From Paraburkholderia phytofirmans PsJN (GTDB lineage Bacteria > Pseudomonadota > Gammaproteobacteria > Burkholderiales > Burkholderiaceae): a DNA stretch of 64,000 bases. Positions 1 through 9,485 of this stretch are shown here, piece after piece. The position numbers and the translations under genes were made by a program. Each line of letters begins with the position of its first letter. Positions within the stretch are counted from its first letter, which is position 1. Below the pieces are notes generated by a model. It searched no databases. It had not been told where the DNA came from and saw only the letters and a list, made by a program, of their open reading frames with translations. The DNA is taken from NCBI RefSeq assembly GCF_000020125.1, contig NC_010681.1, forward strand, positions 3,968,001 through 4,032,000, given 5' to 3'.

Positions 1-2
1 TC

Positions 3-326
3 GTCGTCGAATGTCAGGACGACCGGTCGCAGCACAAGAACAAGGATCGCGCGCTGAAGGTGCTGGCCGCGCGCATCAAAGACAAGCAATCGCACGAGCA
101 GCAGGCGAAGGAAGCCGCCACGCGCAAGAGCCTGATCGGCTCGGGCGACCGCTCCGAGCGGATTCGCACGTACAACTTCCCGCAAGGGCGTCTGACGGAT
201 CATCGCATCAACCTGACGCTGTACCGTCTGGACGCGATCATGGACGGCGATCTCGACGAACTGATCGCCGCGCTCGTCAGCGAACATCAGGCCGAACTGC
301 TGGCCTCGCTGGGCGACGCGGACTGA
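3..326 (+). CDS. prfA: Peptide chain release factor 1, C-terminal part (partial)
   Basis: This is the last 107 codons of release factor 1, which recognises UAA and UAG in the ribosomal A site and triggers peptide release; the start lies before the window. The visible part begins with [14 protein letters not shown], the conserved segment just after the GGQ loop, and continues through [25 protein letters not shown], another RF1/RF2 signature. RF1 is usually about 360 aa, so roughly two thirds is missing only because the window cuts it. The end is intact. prmC, whose product methylates the GGQ glutamine of this protein, starts 7 bases downstream on the same strand, so the two are almost certainly co-transcribed. 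Confidence 0.95.
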   Translation, partial: VVECQDDRSQHKNKDRALKVLAARIKDKQSHEQQAKEAATRKSLIGSGDRSERIRTYNFPQGRLTDHRINLTLYRLDAIMDGDLDELIAALVSEHQAELLASLGDAD

Positions 327-333
327 AGCGCGC

Positions 334-1194
334 ATGACTTCGGCCACACCTGCCACGTCCGCCACACCCGCCGCGCTGTTGCGCGCCTCGCCGCTGCCGC
401 CGCTCGAAGCGCGCATCCTGCTCACGCACGTGCTCGGCTGGCGGCCCACGCAACTGATTACGCGCAGCGACGAAGCGCTCGACGGCAAGCTTGTCGAGCG
501 TTATCAGACGCTGGAAGCACGGCGCGTAGCCGGCGAACCGGTGGCGCAACTGGTCGGTGCACGGGAATTTTTCGGGCTGGATTTCGAAGTCACGCCACAC
601 GTGCTGATTCCGCGCCCTGAAACCGAATTGCTGGTCGACACTGCGCTGTCGGCACTCGAAAACCTCGTGCGGCCTCGCGTGCTGGATCTCGGCACGGGCA
701 CCGGCGCCATTGCCGTCGCGATTGCGTCGATGCGGCCGGATGCGCGAGTCTGGGCGCTAGACCGTTCCGCCGAAGCACTGGCGGTCGCCACACGCAACGC
801 CGCCCGCCTGCTCGACGCGCAACGCCCCGGCGGCGCCGTGGTGCTGACGCAAAGCGACTGGTACGACTCGCTCGACGCCGCGTTGCGCTTCGACGTGATC
901 GTCAGCAATCCGCCGTATATCGCGAGCGGCGACCCGCATCTGTACGAAGGCGATCTGCGCTTCGAACCGCGCGGCGCACTCACCGACGAAGCCGACGGGC
1001 TCAGCGCGATCCGCGCCATCATCGCCGGTGCGCCAACACGGCTCGCCGCCGATGGCGTATTGTGGATCGAGCACGGCTACGATCAGGCCGAAGCCGTGCG
1101 CGCGTTGTTGACGGCGCAAGGATTCGCGCAAGTCCGCTCGGAGCGCGATCTGGCGGGCATCGAACGGATCAGCGGCGGACGTCTGGGCGGCTGA
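334..1194 (+). CDS. prmC: Release factor glutamine N5-methyltransferase
   Basis: PrmC (HemK) methylates the glutamine of the GGQ motif in release factors using S-adenosylmethionine, in the cytoplasm. The 286-aa length matches the family. An N-terminal helical domain for release-factor binding (about residues 15-80) is followed by a Rossmann methyltransferase domain with the SAM loop [12 protein letters not shown] near residue 115-125 and the family motif NPPY near residue 192. The ATG lies 7 bases after the prfA stop, the usual prfA-prmC arrangement, and this pairing separates it from other NPPY methyltransferases such as the one at 15.8 kb. Confidence 0.95.
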   Translation: MTSATPATSATPAALLRASPLPPLEARILLTHVLGWRPTQLITRSDEALDGKLVERYQTLEARRVAGEPVAQLVGAREFFGLDFEVTPHVLIPRPETELLVDTALSALENLVRPRVLDLGTGTGAIAVAIASMRPDARVWALDRSAEALAVATRNAARLLDAQRPGGAVVLTQSDWYDSLDAALRFDVIVSNPPYIASGDPHLYEGDLRFEPRGALTDEADGLSAIRAIIAGAPTRLAADGVLWIEHGYDQAEAVRALLTAQGFAQVRSERDLAGIERISGGRLGG

Positions 1195-1312
1195 CGCGCA
1201 TCGCCTAATATCCACAAACGCTGCACGGACAAAGCGGCGCCCGGCCGGCTGTATCGAAATCCGCTATCATTTCAGCCTATTCCCTACACATAACGGAACC
1301 GCAAGGTCAGTC

Positions 1313-1624
1313 ATGGATACGCAACAACGCATCAAGCAAATCGTCGACGAGAACAATGTCGTCCTCTTCATGAAGGGCACCGCTCAGTTCCCGATGTGCG
1401 GCTTTTCGGGCCGCGCCATTCAGATTCTGAAGGCGTGCGGCGTCGGTGAGATCAAGACCGTCAACGTGCTCGAAGACGACGAAGTCCGCCAGGGCATCAA
1501 GCAGTTCTCGAACTGGCCGACCATTCCGCAGCTGTACGTGAAGGGCGAATTCGTCGGCGGTTCGGACATCATGATGGAAATGTACGAATCGGGCGAACTG
1601 CAGCAGCTGTTCGCCGCGGCCTGA
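1313..1624 (+). CDS. grxD: Monothiol glutaredoxin (Grx4 family)
   Basis: A 103-aa monothiol glutaredoxin, a small cytoplasmic protein that binds and transfers a [2Fe-2S] cluster with glutathione and usually works with BolA-type partners. The active-site motif CGFS is at residues 29-32, and the glutathione-binding features WPTIPQLYV and GGSDI follow in the expected order. The length is typical of the single-domain bacterial form. A 118-base gap separates it from prmC, so it probably has its own promoter. A BolA/IbaG-type partner gene is also in this window at 36.2 kb. Confidence 0.95.
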   Translation: MDTQQRIKQIVDENNVVLFMKGTAQFPMCGFSGRAIQILKACGVGEIKTVNVLEDDEVRQGIKQFSNWPTIPQLYVKGEFVGGSDIMMEMYESGELQQLFAAA

Positions 1625-1667
1625 ACGGCCTCGGTTCACACGTTTCTCTCCTTAGGCGCCGCGAGCC

Positions 1668-2267
1668 ATGGAAACACGCGCTGCGGCGCCACGCCGGCTG
1701 ATCGTCGCGATCACCGGCGCGACGGGTGCCATCTACGGCATCCGGATACTCGAAACGCTGCGCCGGTTGGGCGGCGTCGAGAGCCATCTGCTGATCTCGA
1801 GCGCGGGCTGGCTCAATATTCAGCACGAACTCCAGTTGAGCAAAGAAGACGTGCATCCGCTCGCGGATGTCGTCCACTCGGTGCGCGACGTCGGCGCGAG
1901 CATCGCGTCCGGCTCGTTTGCCACCGACGGCATGGTCGTCGCCCCTTGCTCCATGAAGACGCTCGCCAGCGTCGCGCACGGTTTCTCGGACAATCTGATC
2001 ACGCGCGCCGCCGACGTCACGCTCAAGGAGCGCCGCCGCCTCGTGCTGCTCGTGCGCGAGACGCCGTTCAATCTGGCGCATCTGCGCAATATGACGGCCG
2101 TCACCGAAATGGGCGGCGTGATTTTCCCGCCCTTGCCTGCCTTCTACAACCAACCCGCTTCCATCGACGAAATGGTCGATCACACCGTGGCGCGCGTGCT
2201 GGATCTGTTTCCGCTCGGACCGGCTTTGTCGCCGGCATGGGCTGGGCTGCGCGGCACGCAGGAATAG
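1668..2267 (+). CDS. ubiX: Flavin prenyltransferase UbiX
   Basis: UbiX joins a dimethylallyl group to FMN to make the prenylated flavin cofactor needed by UbiD decarboxylases, which act in ubiquinone synthesis and aromatic-acid metabolism. The 199-aa protein starts with the FMN-binding segment IVAITGATGAIYG, followed by a central PCSMKTLA motif (about residues 92-100) and the family segment LLVRETPFNLAHLRNM near residue 125-140, all characteristic of UbiX/Pad1. It follows grxD by 43 bases and may be co-transcribed with it. No ubiD is in the window. Confidence 0.95.
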   Translation: METRAAAPRRLIVAITGATGAIYGIRILETLRRLGGVESHLLISSAGWLNIQHELQLSKEDVHPLADVVHSVRDVGASIASGSFATDGMVVAPCSMKTLASVAHGFSDNLITRAADVTLKERRRLVLLVRETPFNLAHLRNMTAVTEMGGVIFPPLPAFYNQPASIDEMVDHTVARVLDLFPLGPALSPAWAGLRGTQE

Positions 2268-2427
2268 CGCGTCAACTCAGGCAAGCGCTGTCCGTGCATA
2301 CGCACGGATTCACAACACCCGTGACACAATCAATTCTGTTTTAGCCCGTTTATCAAATCGCGGTGCCCCCCTATATTGGTAGCAACCCAATCTATCTGTG
2401 CCGCGCTCTCGCGGCCGCGTCGCTGCC

Positions 2428-3213
2428 ATGAACCGCTTACCCTCGCTTTTCCTGTCCCACGGTGCGCCCACGCTGCCGATCGACCCGTCGTTGCCGTCCG
2501 CCGAATTCGGCGTGCTGAGCGCCCAGTTGCCGCGTCCGGAGGCCGTGCTGATGTTGTCCGCCCATTGGGGCACGGCGCAGCCGGTCGCGAGCACGTCCAC
2601 GGCGCCGGAAACCATCCACGATTTCTACGGCTTTCCGCGTCAGCTGTACGAAATTCAGTATCAGGCTCCGGGCGCCCCCGATGTGGCGCGCCGCGCCGCC
2701 GTGTTGCTCGGCGAGAGCGGCATCCTGGCGGGTGCCGAGCCACACGGGCTCGACCACGGCGCGTGGGTCCCGATGCTGCTCATGTTTCCGCAGGCCGATG
2801 TACCCGTCGCCCAGCTGTCGATCCAGCCGCACATGGACGCGGCGCATCACTTTCGCGTCGGCCGGGCGCTGCGGTCGTTGCAAGACGATGGCGTGATGGT
2901 GATCGGCTCCGGCCAGATCACGCACAATCTGCGCGCTGCTGACTTCTCCGCCCGCCCGGAGGACGCCGACCCACGCGTCGCCGAATTCACCGACTGGTTC
3001 GAGGAAAAACTCTCCGCGCACGATATCGACGCGCTGCTCGACTATCGCCGCCAGGCGCCGCACGCGGTGCTGATGCATCCCACCGACGAGCATCTGCTGC
3101 CGGTATTCGCCGCATTGGGCGCAGCGGACGACGATTATTCGCTGGCTATCCAGTCGCTCGGCACCTACCAGCGCTCGCTCGCCATGACGAACTACGTATT
3201 CGGCACAGCCTAA
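2428..3213 (+). CDS. Extradiol ring-cleavage dioxygenase, DODA/LigB type (YgiD-like)
   Basis: A 261-aa protein of the class III extradiol dioxygenase superfamily, close to the zinc-binding YgiD/4,5-DOPA dioxygenase group. The start MNRLPSLFLSHGAP was chosen because the conserved family N-terminus begins there; an upstream ATG at 2398 would add ten unconserved residues. Likely metal-ligand histidines lie in SHGAPTL (residue 11), SAHWGT (about residue 48) and GLDHGAW (about residue 108), with a later GSGQITHNL. The natural substrate cannot be read from sequence. It stands alone between ubiX and a strong bidirectional terminator. Confidence 0.85.
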   Translation: MNRLPSLFLSHGAPTLPIDPSLPSAEFGVLSAQLPRPEAVLMLSAHWGTAQPVASTSTAPETIHDFYGFPRQLYEIQYQAPGAPDVARRAAVLLGESGILAGAEPHGLDHGAWVPMLLMFPQADVPVAQLSIQPHMDAAHHFRVGRALRSLQDDGVMVIGSGQITHNLRAADFSARPEDADPRVAEFTDWFEEKLSAHDIDALLDYRRQAPHAVLMHPTDEHLLPVFAALGAADDDYSLAIQSLGTYQRSLAMTNYVFGTA

Positions 3214-3240
3214 CGCAAGGTCATAGGCACTTTAGAAAAG

Positions 3241-3278
3241 AAAAACCCCCGCCTGAGCAACTCCGGCGGGGGTTTTTT
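3241..3278. terminator. Bidirectional rho-independent terminator
   Basis: A 13-base stem (AAAAACCCCCGCC at 3241-3253 with GGCGGGGGTTTTT at 3265-3277) around an 11-base loop, with an A tract on one side and a T tract on the other. It lies between two convergent genes, the dioxygenase (+) and the permease (-), and can end transcription from both sides. Confidence 0.9.
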
Positions 3279-3300
3279 CCACAAGCTTCAGCGCAACACT

Positions 3301-4896
3301 TTAATGAGCGCCCATGCCTTCGAGCACTTCGTCATGCTCGCTGCGCTCGTCCAGGTATTCCGAGCGATAACCGCTCGTCACGCCCCAGTAATAGAACACC
3401 AGCGAAAACGCGATAACCACCACCATGTCCCAGCCATAAGGGATCAGGTCGTGGCCGCCGAACTGCTTGCTGCCGATCAGCGACAGAATCGCCATCACCG
3501 GCAGATAAGCGACCAGCCACCACGCCGCCTTCAGATCACGCCCCCAGCCGGCGAAACCCGACTTCGCCTGGAAGTAGAAGTACACCGGCAGCGCGACGAC
3601 CATCAGCAGAATGATTTCGCCGGTCAGCGGCCACTTCGCCCAGTACAGGATCAGCGACGCGCAGACGAACGCGAACGGCGCAATGATCTTCATGCCCGGG
3701 ATATGCAGCGGACGCTCGAGGTCCGTCGCCGCACGGCGCAGCGCCATCAGGCTGATCGGGCCGGTCAGGTACGAAATCACGGTTGCGACCGAAATCACCG
3801 CCGCGAGCGAACTCCAGCCGCGGAAGAAAAACAGGAAAATGAACGACACCAGCAGGTTGAACCACATCGCCTGACGCGGCACGCCGTAGAACGGGTGGAC
3901 GTTGCCGAACATCTTCGGCATCGTGTTGTTGCGTTCCATGGCGTAAATCATGCGGCTGGTGGTCGCCATGTAGGTCGTGCCGGTGCCGCTCGGGCTGACG
4001 AATGCGTCGACGTACAGCAGGATCGCCAGCCAGTTCAGGTTCAACGCGATAGCGAGTTCCGCGAACGGCGAAGCGAAGTTGAAGTGGCTCCAGCCCTTCA
4101 TCACGTCGCTCGGATTCACCGCGCCGATATACGCAATCTGCAGCAGAACGTAGATCACCAGTGCCAGCAGGATCGAGCCGATCACCGCGAACGGCACGCT
4201 TTTGGCCGGATTGCGCGCTTCCCCCGCGAGATTGATCGGGCTTTGGAAACCGTTGAACGCGAACACGATGCCGCTCGTCGATACCGCAGTCAGCACCGCC
4301 GACCAGCCGTACGGCGCGAAGGTGCTCGCTTCACCGAAGTTTTCCTTGTGGAAGCCCGCGAACATCAAACCGAGGATCGTCGCGCCGGGAATCAGGAACT
4401 TGAAGATCGTGATCGCCGAATTGGCGCGCGCAAACAGTTTCACGCCCCAGTAGTTCAGCATGAAGTAAATGATCACCAGCGCCGCGGACAGCAATAACCC
4501 GTTCGTGGTTAATGATCCATCGACGAATAGCGCATGCGCCCATGGATAGGGCCACGTACTCATATATTGAATGGACGCTTCAGCCTCAATCGGAATCACC
4601 GAGACAATGGCAATCCAGTTGGCCCATGCGCTAATGAAACCCACCAGCGCGCCGTGCGAATAGCGCGCGTAACGCACCATGCCGCCGGACTCCGGGAACA
4701 TCGCGCCGAGTTCGGCGTAGGTCAACGCGATCGCGAGAATCACGACCGCGCCGATCACCCATGCACAAACGGCAGCGGGACCGGCAATTTTTGCAGCCTT
4801 CCACGCGCCGAACAGCCAGCCCGATCCGATGATGGAACCTAAGCCGGTCAGCATCAGCGCGAACGGGCCGATGTTCCGTTGTATAGAACTTTTCAC
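3301..4896 (-). CDS. APC-family amino acid permease (aspartate/proton symporter-like)
   Basis: An inner-membrane transporter of about 531 aa with 12 or more hydrophobic segments. The N-terminal LTGLGSIIGSGWLFGAWKAA and the following ALTYAELGAMFPESGGMVRY are the APC superfamily substrate-binding region. Overall it looks most like the aspartate:proton symporter group (YveA/AspP), but the substrate is an inference. I prefer the GTG start at 4896 because AGGAG lies 5 bases upstream and the conserved protein begins at KSSIQRNIGPFAL; an in-frame ATG at 4968 would add 24 poorly conserved residues. It is a single gene that ends against the shared terminator at 3241-3278. Confidence 0.85.
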   Translation of the reverse strand: MKSSIQRNIGPFALMLTGLGSIIGSGWLFGAWKAAKIAGPAAVCAWVIGAVVILAIALTYAELGAMFPESGGMVRYARYSHGALVGFISAWANWIAIVSVIPIEAEASIQYMSTWPYPWAHALFVDGSLTTNGLLLSAALVIIYFMLNYWGVKLFARANSAITIFKFLIPGATILGLMFAGFHKENFGEASTFAPYGWSAVLTAVSTSGIVFAFNGFQSPINLAGEARNPAKSVPFAVIGSILLALVIYVLLQIAYIGAVNPSDVMKGWSHFNFASPFAELAIALNLNWLAILLYVDAFVSPSGTGTTYMATTSRMIYAMERNNTMPKMFGNVHPFYGVPRQAMWFNLLVSFIFLFFFRGWSSLAAVISVATVISYLTGPISLMALRRAATDLERPLHIPGMKIIAPFAFVCASLILYWAKWPLTGEIILLMVVALPVYFYFQAKSGFAGWGRDLKAAWWLVAYLPVMAILSLIGSKQFGGHDLIPYGWDMVVVIAFSLVFYYWGVTSGYRSEYLDERSEHDEVLEGMGAH

Positions 4897-5201
4897 GTCT
4901 TCTCCTGTTTCGGCGGGAGTGAGCGCTTTGGCGCTGACTCCGCCCCATGCAAGTTGCAGCAGAAACATGTCGGCACCGCGTCACATCGCCTTGGAGGCGC
5001 TGGAAACGGGTCACGCATGCGTACGCGACGGCCCAATCCAAAACAGGTGCAACCGACGCGAGGCGCGTAGTTTAACGGTTGCACCCAGTCCCTGCAGCAA
5101 AACCAAGGGTTCTCCCTAGCAAAAAAATCGGATGAATAGCAAGCTTTGTAAGCAACTTTTACGCCATGTTGGCGAAAGTTCGTAAAGTTGTGGGGAGACT
5201 G

Positions 5202-5230
5202 TTGACCTTCTCTCAAAATGGCCGTATAAC
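5202..5230 (+). promoter_or_regulatory. Sigma-70-type promoter for the cold-shock gene
   Basis: TTGACC at 5202-5207 and TATAAC at 5225-5230 are separated by exactly 17 bases, close to the sigma-70 consensus. The expected start of transcription is near 5237, giving a leader of about 140 bases before the cold-shock ORF. Long leaders of this kind are typical of cspA-type genes, where the RNA structure controls translation at low temperature. The rest of the 4897-5377 gap holds no gene I can support. Confidence 0.65.
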
Positions 5231-5377
5231 GTTCGGGCAGGATTTCAAGCGGCGAGTGAATTGGTCTTTCGTAGTTCGCCCATCAACGGTACTCCGGTTG
5301 GTCCCATTACCCCCTTCCTTGATTTTCATGCACCCTCTGGGCTTCGGCTTTATTTACCATCTTTAGGAACAAGTAAT

Positions 5378-5581
5378 ATGGAAACCGGTACCGTCAAGTG
5401 GTTCAATGACGCAAAGGGCTTTGGCTTCATCACGCCGGACGGCGGCGGCGAAGATCTGTTCGCGCATTTCTCGGAAATCCGCACGGAAGGCTTCAAGACG
5501 CTGCAAGAAAACCAAAAGGTTACGTTTGAAGTGAAGACGGGCCCGAAGGGCAAGCAAGCTGCTAACATCAAGCCGGTGTAA
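5378..5581 (+). CDS. cspA: Cold-shock protein, CspA family
   Basis: A 67-aa single cold-shock domain, a nucleic-acid-binding beta barrel that melts RNA secondary structure. Both RNA-binding motifs are present: KGFGFI (RNP1, residues 13-18) and DLFAHF (RNP2, residues 26-31). The ATG at 5378 is preceded by AGGA and begins the conserved [10 protein letters not shown]; a longer frame upstream to 5261 is only open leader sequence. The gene is monocistronic, with its own promoter and terminator. Which numbered csp paralogue it is cannot be told from one window. Confidence 0.95.
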   Translation: METGTVKWFNDAKGFGFITPDGGGEDLFAHFSEIRTEGFKTLQENQKVTFEVKTGPKGKQAANIKPV

Positions 5582-5604
5582 GCAACACGCTTCCTTCTGG
5601 ACGC

Positions 5605-5634
5605 AAAAAAACCCCGCCTCGGCGGGGTTTTTTT
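5605..5634. terminator. Bidirectional terminator after the cold-shock gene
   Basis: AAAAAAACCCCGCC pairs with GGCGGGGTTTTTTT around a 2-base loop. It lies between the cold-shock gene (+) and the convergent Hsp70-like gene (-), with A and T tracts suited to termination in both directions. Confidence 0.9.
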
Positions 5635-5692
5635 ATATCTGCCGCTATTGCGAACGGTGATTATCTTCGCAGTATGCGGTTGATGATTCTGG

Positions 5693-6943
5693 TTATCCGA
5701 ATAGACGTCGCGCGTGAATGCCGAGTCCAGTCGCGACACTCGCGAGCCGGTCGCCGAATACCGCTTTAGCATCCGGAAATGCCGCCGCCAATGCGCCCGA
5801 TAGAAACGCCAATCCAGTCGAACCGCCCGTAAAGTAAATCGCGTTGACGTCGCGTGTCGCCACGCCGGCCGCCTGGACCGTGTCGCGCGCCGCCTGCACG
5901 ATGCGCAGCGTTTCGTCGTGGCCGGCCTTGATGAGTTGCGCTTCGTCGAACGCGAGACGCAAGTCGTCTTCCACTTCATCGAGGTCGATCACGGTCTCTC
6001 CGCCCGCCGCCACGCCGATCTTCGCCTCTTCCGCGTGAGCGGCCAGCGCATGACCCAGGCGGCGCTCCACGACGCGCATCAGGCGGTCGTGATGCTTGGC
6101 CTCGCTGAACAGGTGCCGCATCAGCGCAAGTTCGCTGACGCGCTTCGGAGCGTAGACGGTGTTGATCAGATGCCAGGTCGCCAGATCGAAATAGATCCGG
6201 TTTGGAATCTCGCGGCCTTCCGGGTCCAATGTCTGATAGCCCATTTCGCGCAGGATCGTCGCCAGTTCCACGCGACGGTCGAAATCCGTGCCGGCGACGT
6301 GCACGCCGTGGTGCGCCAGCACGTCGTCCTTGCGCTCGACGCGTTTCATCCGCTCCGGCCCGACCCGCACCAGCGAAAAGTCCGAGGTGCCGCCGCCGAT
6401 GTCGGCCACCAGCACCAGCCCTTCTTCTGTCAGATGCGATTCGTAGTCGAACGCGGCCGCGATCGGCTCATACTGAAAGTGGATTTCCTGCAGACCGACT
6501 GAGCGCGCGGCGGCTTCGAGCTGCTGCTGCGCCATCTGATCGGCACGCGGATCGTCGTCGACGAAAAACACCGGGCGGCCCAGCACGGCGCGATGAATCG
6601 GGCCGCCAGCGCTTTTTTCGGCAGAACGCTTCAAATGATCGACGAAAATCGCGATCACGTCCGTGTATTTGATAGCGGAGCCGTCGCCGAGATCGGTGGA
6701 GTTCTCGGCGAGCGGCGAGCCGAGAATGCTCTTCATCGAACGCATCAGACGGCCGTCGAAGCCGTCGATATAGGCTGCGAGCGCCGCCCGCCCGAATTCA
6801 CGGGTGTTTTCGTCGGTATTGAAAAAGACCGAGGTGGGCAGCGTCGTGTAAGCGCCCTCGACCGGCGCGAGCTTGAGCGCACCGTCGACGGGAACGGCCA
6901 CAGCCGAATTGGAAGTACCGAAGTCAATCGCGCAATAGTTCAT
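5693..6943 (-). CDS. Hsp70-like protein (YegD-type actin-fold ATPase)
   Basis: A 416-aa member of the Hsp70/actin ATPase superfamily. The phosphate-1 motif DFGTSNSAVAV is at residues 8-18, the phosphate-2 motif VADIGGGTSDFSLV is near residue 195-208, and the adenosine motif YFTGGSTGLAFL is near the C-terminus. At 416 aa it has the nucleotide-binding domain but too little sequence for a full DnaK substrate-binding domain, matching E. coli YegD (about 450 aa), whose role is unknown. No DnaJ or GrpE gene is nearby. It is transcribed alone, convergent with the cold-shock gene and divergent from the MFS gene at 7.1 kb. Confidence 0.8.
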   Translation of the reverse strand: MNYCAIDFGTSNSAVAVPVDGALKLAPVEGAYTTLPTSVFFNTDENTREFGRAALAAYIDGFDGRLMRSMKSILGSPLAENSTDLGDGSAIKYTDVIAIFVDHLKRSAEKSAGGPIHRAVLGRPVFFVDDDPRADQMAQQQLEAAARSVGLQEIHFQYEPIAAAFDYESHLTEEGLVLVADIGGGTSDFSLVRVGPERMKRVERKDDVLAHHGVHVAGTDFDRRVELATILREMGYQTLDPEGREIPNRIYFDLATWHLINTVYAPKRVSELALMRHLFSEAKHHDRLMRVVERRLGHALAAHAEEAKIGVAAGGETVIDLDEVEDDLRLAFDEAQLIKAGHDETLRIVQAARDTVQAAGVATRDVNAIYFTGGSTGLAFLSGALAAAFPDAKAVFGDRLASVATGLGIHARRLFG

Positions 6944-7132
6944 GGCAGGAATCGCCGCTCACGGCTGGCGCGGACAGAAGGGGGAGCGGCTTTGTATCAC
7001 GAAAGCCCAATCAGCATCAACTGACGTTTCGGGCGCGCTCGCGATTATGCAGAAGCCCGGCTCGACGGAACGAATATTGCTCATTTTGACAGGATACGCC
7101 GCCAATTTCCGGAATTGAGGAGACTTCAAGCA

Positions 7133-8608
7133 ATGAGCGCGCCGCCTACTGCCGCCGTCCACGAAAAAAACGCCACGGTCGTCGAAACGGATCTGCCTTC
7201 GCGGCTCGACCGTCTGCCGTGGGGCCGGTTTCACTCGCTGATCGTGGTGGCGCTTGGCGTCACGTGGCTGCTCGATGGTCTGGAAGTCACGCTGGCTGGC
7301 GCGGTGGCAAGTGCGTTGAAGTCTAGTCCATCGTTGCACCTTACCAACGCCGACGTCGGACTTGCCGGTAGCGCCTACATCGCCGGAGCCGTGCTCGGCG
7401 CGTTGGGATTCGGCTGGCTCACCGACCGGCTCGGACGGCGAAAGCTGTTTTTCATCACGCTTGCCCTGTATCTGGCGGCGACGGCGGCAACCGCGCTGTC
7501 ATGGAATCTGGCCAGTTTTTTGCTGTTTCGCTTCCTGACCGGCGCCGGGATCGGCGGCGAATACACGGCAATCAATTCGACGATTCAGGAATTTACGCCG
7601 GCGCGCGTGCGCGGCTGGACCGATCTGGGCATCAACGGCACGTTCTGGATTGGCGCGGGGCTCGGCGCGGCCGGTTCGCTGGTGCTGCTCGATCCGCATC
7701 TGCTGCCGGCCGACTGGGGCTGGCGCGCCTGCTTCTTCATCGGCGCGGTGCTCGCGCTTGGGATTCTGCCGATGCGCATCTGGGTGCCTGAAAGCCCCCG
7801 CTGGCTGCTCACGCACGGTGACGAGCGCGACGCGCGCGCGATTGTCGAAGGCATCGAAACGCGTTTCCGCAACGAAGGCCACACCCTCTCCGATAACGAC
7901 CTCACGCGCCTGCGATTGCGTGCCCGCGGACACACGCCACTGCGCGAGGTGTTCCATACGCTCTTCAACGTGCATCGCCGGCGCGCACTGGTCGGTCTGT
8001 CGCTGATGACCGCACAGGCGTTTTTCTACAACGCGATCTTTTTCACCTACGCGCTGGTGCTCACCGACTTCTACCACGTGCCGGGCGACCACATCGGCTG
8101 GTATCTGCTGCCCTTCGCGCTCGGCAATTTCCTCGGCCCGCTGCTGCTCGGCCGGTTCTTCGACGTGATCGGGCGACGCAAGATGATCGCGGCAACTTAC
8201 TCGATCTCCGGCATTCTGCTGACGCTGAGCGGTTACCTGTTCGCGCACGAAATGCTCACTGTCGTGACGCAGACGATCGCGTGGATGGTGATTTTCTTCT
8301 TCGCCTCGGCGGCCGCGAGTTCGGCTTATCTAACCGTCAGCGAATCGTTTCCGCTGGAAATCCGCGCGCTGGCCATCGCCGTTTTCTACGCGTTCGGCAC
8401 GGCGCTCGGCGGCATCGCCGGGCCGGCGTTTTTCGGGCGGCTGATCGACACGCATCAACGCAGCGAGGTGTTTTCGGGCTATCTCGTCGGCTCGGGTCTG
8501 ATGCTGGCGGCAGCGGTCATCGCGGCGATCTGGGGCGTGGACGCGGAGCGCAAGTCGCTGGAGAGCGTAGCGGCGCCGCTGTCGAGTGTCGCGGACGGCG
8601 TCGAATGA
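7133..8608 (+). CDS. MFS transporter (sugar/SV2-like group)
   Basis: A 491-aa major facilitator superfamily transporter of the inner membrane with about 12 hydrophobic helices. The loop between helices 2 and 3 carries GWLTDRLGRRKLF, and the second half has the matching GRFFDVIGRRKM; PESPRWL after helix 6 is typical of the sugar-porter and SV2-like branches. The ATG at 7133 is preceded by GAGGAGA at about 10 bases; a TTG 18 bases upstream is less likely. The substrate is unknown and no catabolic genes are adjacent. Confidence 0.8.
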   Translation: MSAPPTAAVHEKNATVVETDLPSRLDRLPWGRFHSLIVVALGVTWLLDGLEVTLAGAVASALKSSPSLHLTNADVGLAGSAYIAGAVLGALGFGWLTDRLGRRKLFFITLALYLAATAATALSWNLASFLLFRFLTGAGIGGEYTAINSTIQEFTPARVRGWTDLGINGTFWIGAGLGAAGSLVLLDPHLLPADWGWRACFFIGAVLALGILPMRIWVPESPRWLLTHGDERDARAIVEGIETRFRNEGHTLSDNDLTRLRLRARGHTPLREVFHTLFNVHRRRALVGLSLMTAQAFFYNAIFFTYALVLTDFYHVPGDHIGWYLLPFALGNFLGPLLLGRFFDVIGRRKMIAATYSISGILLTLSGYLFAHEMLTVVTQTIAWMVIFFFASAAASSAYLTVSESFPLEIRALAIAVFYAFGTALGGIAGPAFFGRLIDTHQRSEVFSGYLVGSGLMLAAAVIAAIWGVDAERKSLESVAAPLSSVADGVE

Positions 8609-8610
8609 AA

Positions 8611-8641
8611 AACGCGCGGTCGGCGCCGCGCGTTCGTTCTA
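8611..8641 (+). terminator. Probable terminator hairpin after the MFS gene
   Basis: AACGCGCGG (8611-8619) pairs perfectly with CCGCGCGTT (8626-8634) two bases after the transporter stop codon. The following sequence CGTTCTACT is only weakly T-rich, so termination strength is uncertain. Confidence 0.5.
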
Positions 8642-8665
8642 CTCAATATGTAAGCTGAAATCCGC

Positions 8666-9259
8666 TTAGAACGCCTTCTTCCAGCCGCCGCCATAGGCCA
8701 TTTCCGCCAGCGGCAAACGCTGACGCACCGACTTCTCGCGCTCGCGCAACACCGGATCCAGTTTGTCCACGTCGCCGTAATGACCGAGCGCAATCATCGC
8801 AATTACTTCGACGTCGTTCGGCAGCTTGAATGCCGTGCGGAACGCGTTCGGATCGAAACCGCTCATCTGATGCGCGGCAAGTCCGAGCGCGTGCGCCTGC
8901 AACACCAGCGCCATCGCCGCTGCGCCCGCATCGTATGGTGCGCAGCGATTCACCTCGCCCTTGTTGGTCAATGTGTGCGTCGTCACCGCGATCAGCACCG
9001 GCACCGGCGCATTCCAGCCCTGGTTGAACGGCACCAGCGTGGCAAAGGCCTGCTTGAACGAGACTTCATCGACGCTGCGGTCGAATACGAGAAAACGCCA
9101 AGGCTGCGCGTTATACGAAGACGGCGCCCAGCGTGCCGCTTCGAGCACGGAATGCAGATGCTCGCGGCTCACCGGCTCGCTCGAATACGCGCGCGGGCTC
9201 CAGCGGCCTGCAATCAGCTCGTGAATGGCAATTGCGGTAGGGGCGGGTTTGTTGGTCAT
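8666..9259 (-). CDS. Nitroreductase family protein
   Basis: A 197-aa FMN-dependent, NAD(P)H-using reductase of the nitroreductase superfamily. The N-terminal AGRWSPRAYSSEPV and the following ARWAPSSYNAQPWRFLV form the flavin-binding signature seen in small nitroreductases, and a later SGFDPNAFR and MIALGHYGD fit the fold. I chose the ATG at 9259 (MTNKPAP, preceded by GAGAGAAG); another in-frame ATG at 9283 would add eight residues. The physiological substrate is unknown. It is transcribed alone between two convergent or co-directional transporter genes. Confidence 0.85.
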   Translation of the reverse strand: MTNKPAPTAIAIHELIAGRWSPRAYSSEPVSREHLHSVLEAARWAPSSYNAQPWRFLVFDRSVDEVSFKQAFATLVPFNQGWNAPVPVLIAVTTHTLTNKGEVNRCAPYDAGAAAMALVLQAHALGLAAHQMSGFDPNAFRTAFKLPNDVEVIAMIALGHYGDVDKLDPVLREREKSVRQRLPLAEMAYGGGWKKAF

Positions 9260-9485
9260 GCGCTTCTCTCGGTCGAAATTCATGAACGACGGGCAACGGC
9301 CCGGGGGTCACATAGCATAACCGGGCTTCGGCGCGCGTGCGCCTACAAGCGAGCAGTTTGTTTTGCGCCGCCCGCAATAGCGAACGGCCCCTTGCGGGGC
9401 CGTCGTTGTCGCGATGCCCGAATCGCCGGGCGCGGTTTCAAACCGGTGCAGTTTCCGGCATCGCGCCGGTCGAGTGCGTGCGGTT

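Noticed and set aside
3304..4497. 397-aa plus-strand ORF opposite the permease
   Set aside because: Arg/His/Gln-rich composition typical of the antisense strand of a membrane protein gene; no motif and no ribosome site.
9384..9403. GC hairpin as a terminator of the MFS gene at 9.5 kb
   Set aside because: Perfect 8-base stem but no T tract on either strand, so I do not list it as a terminator.
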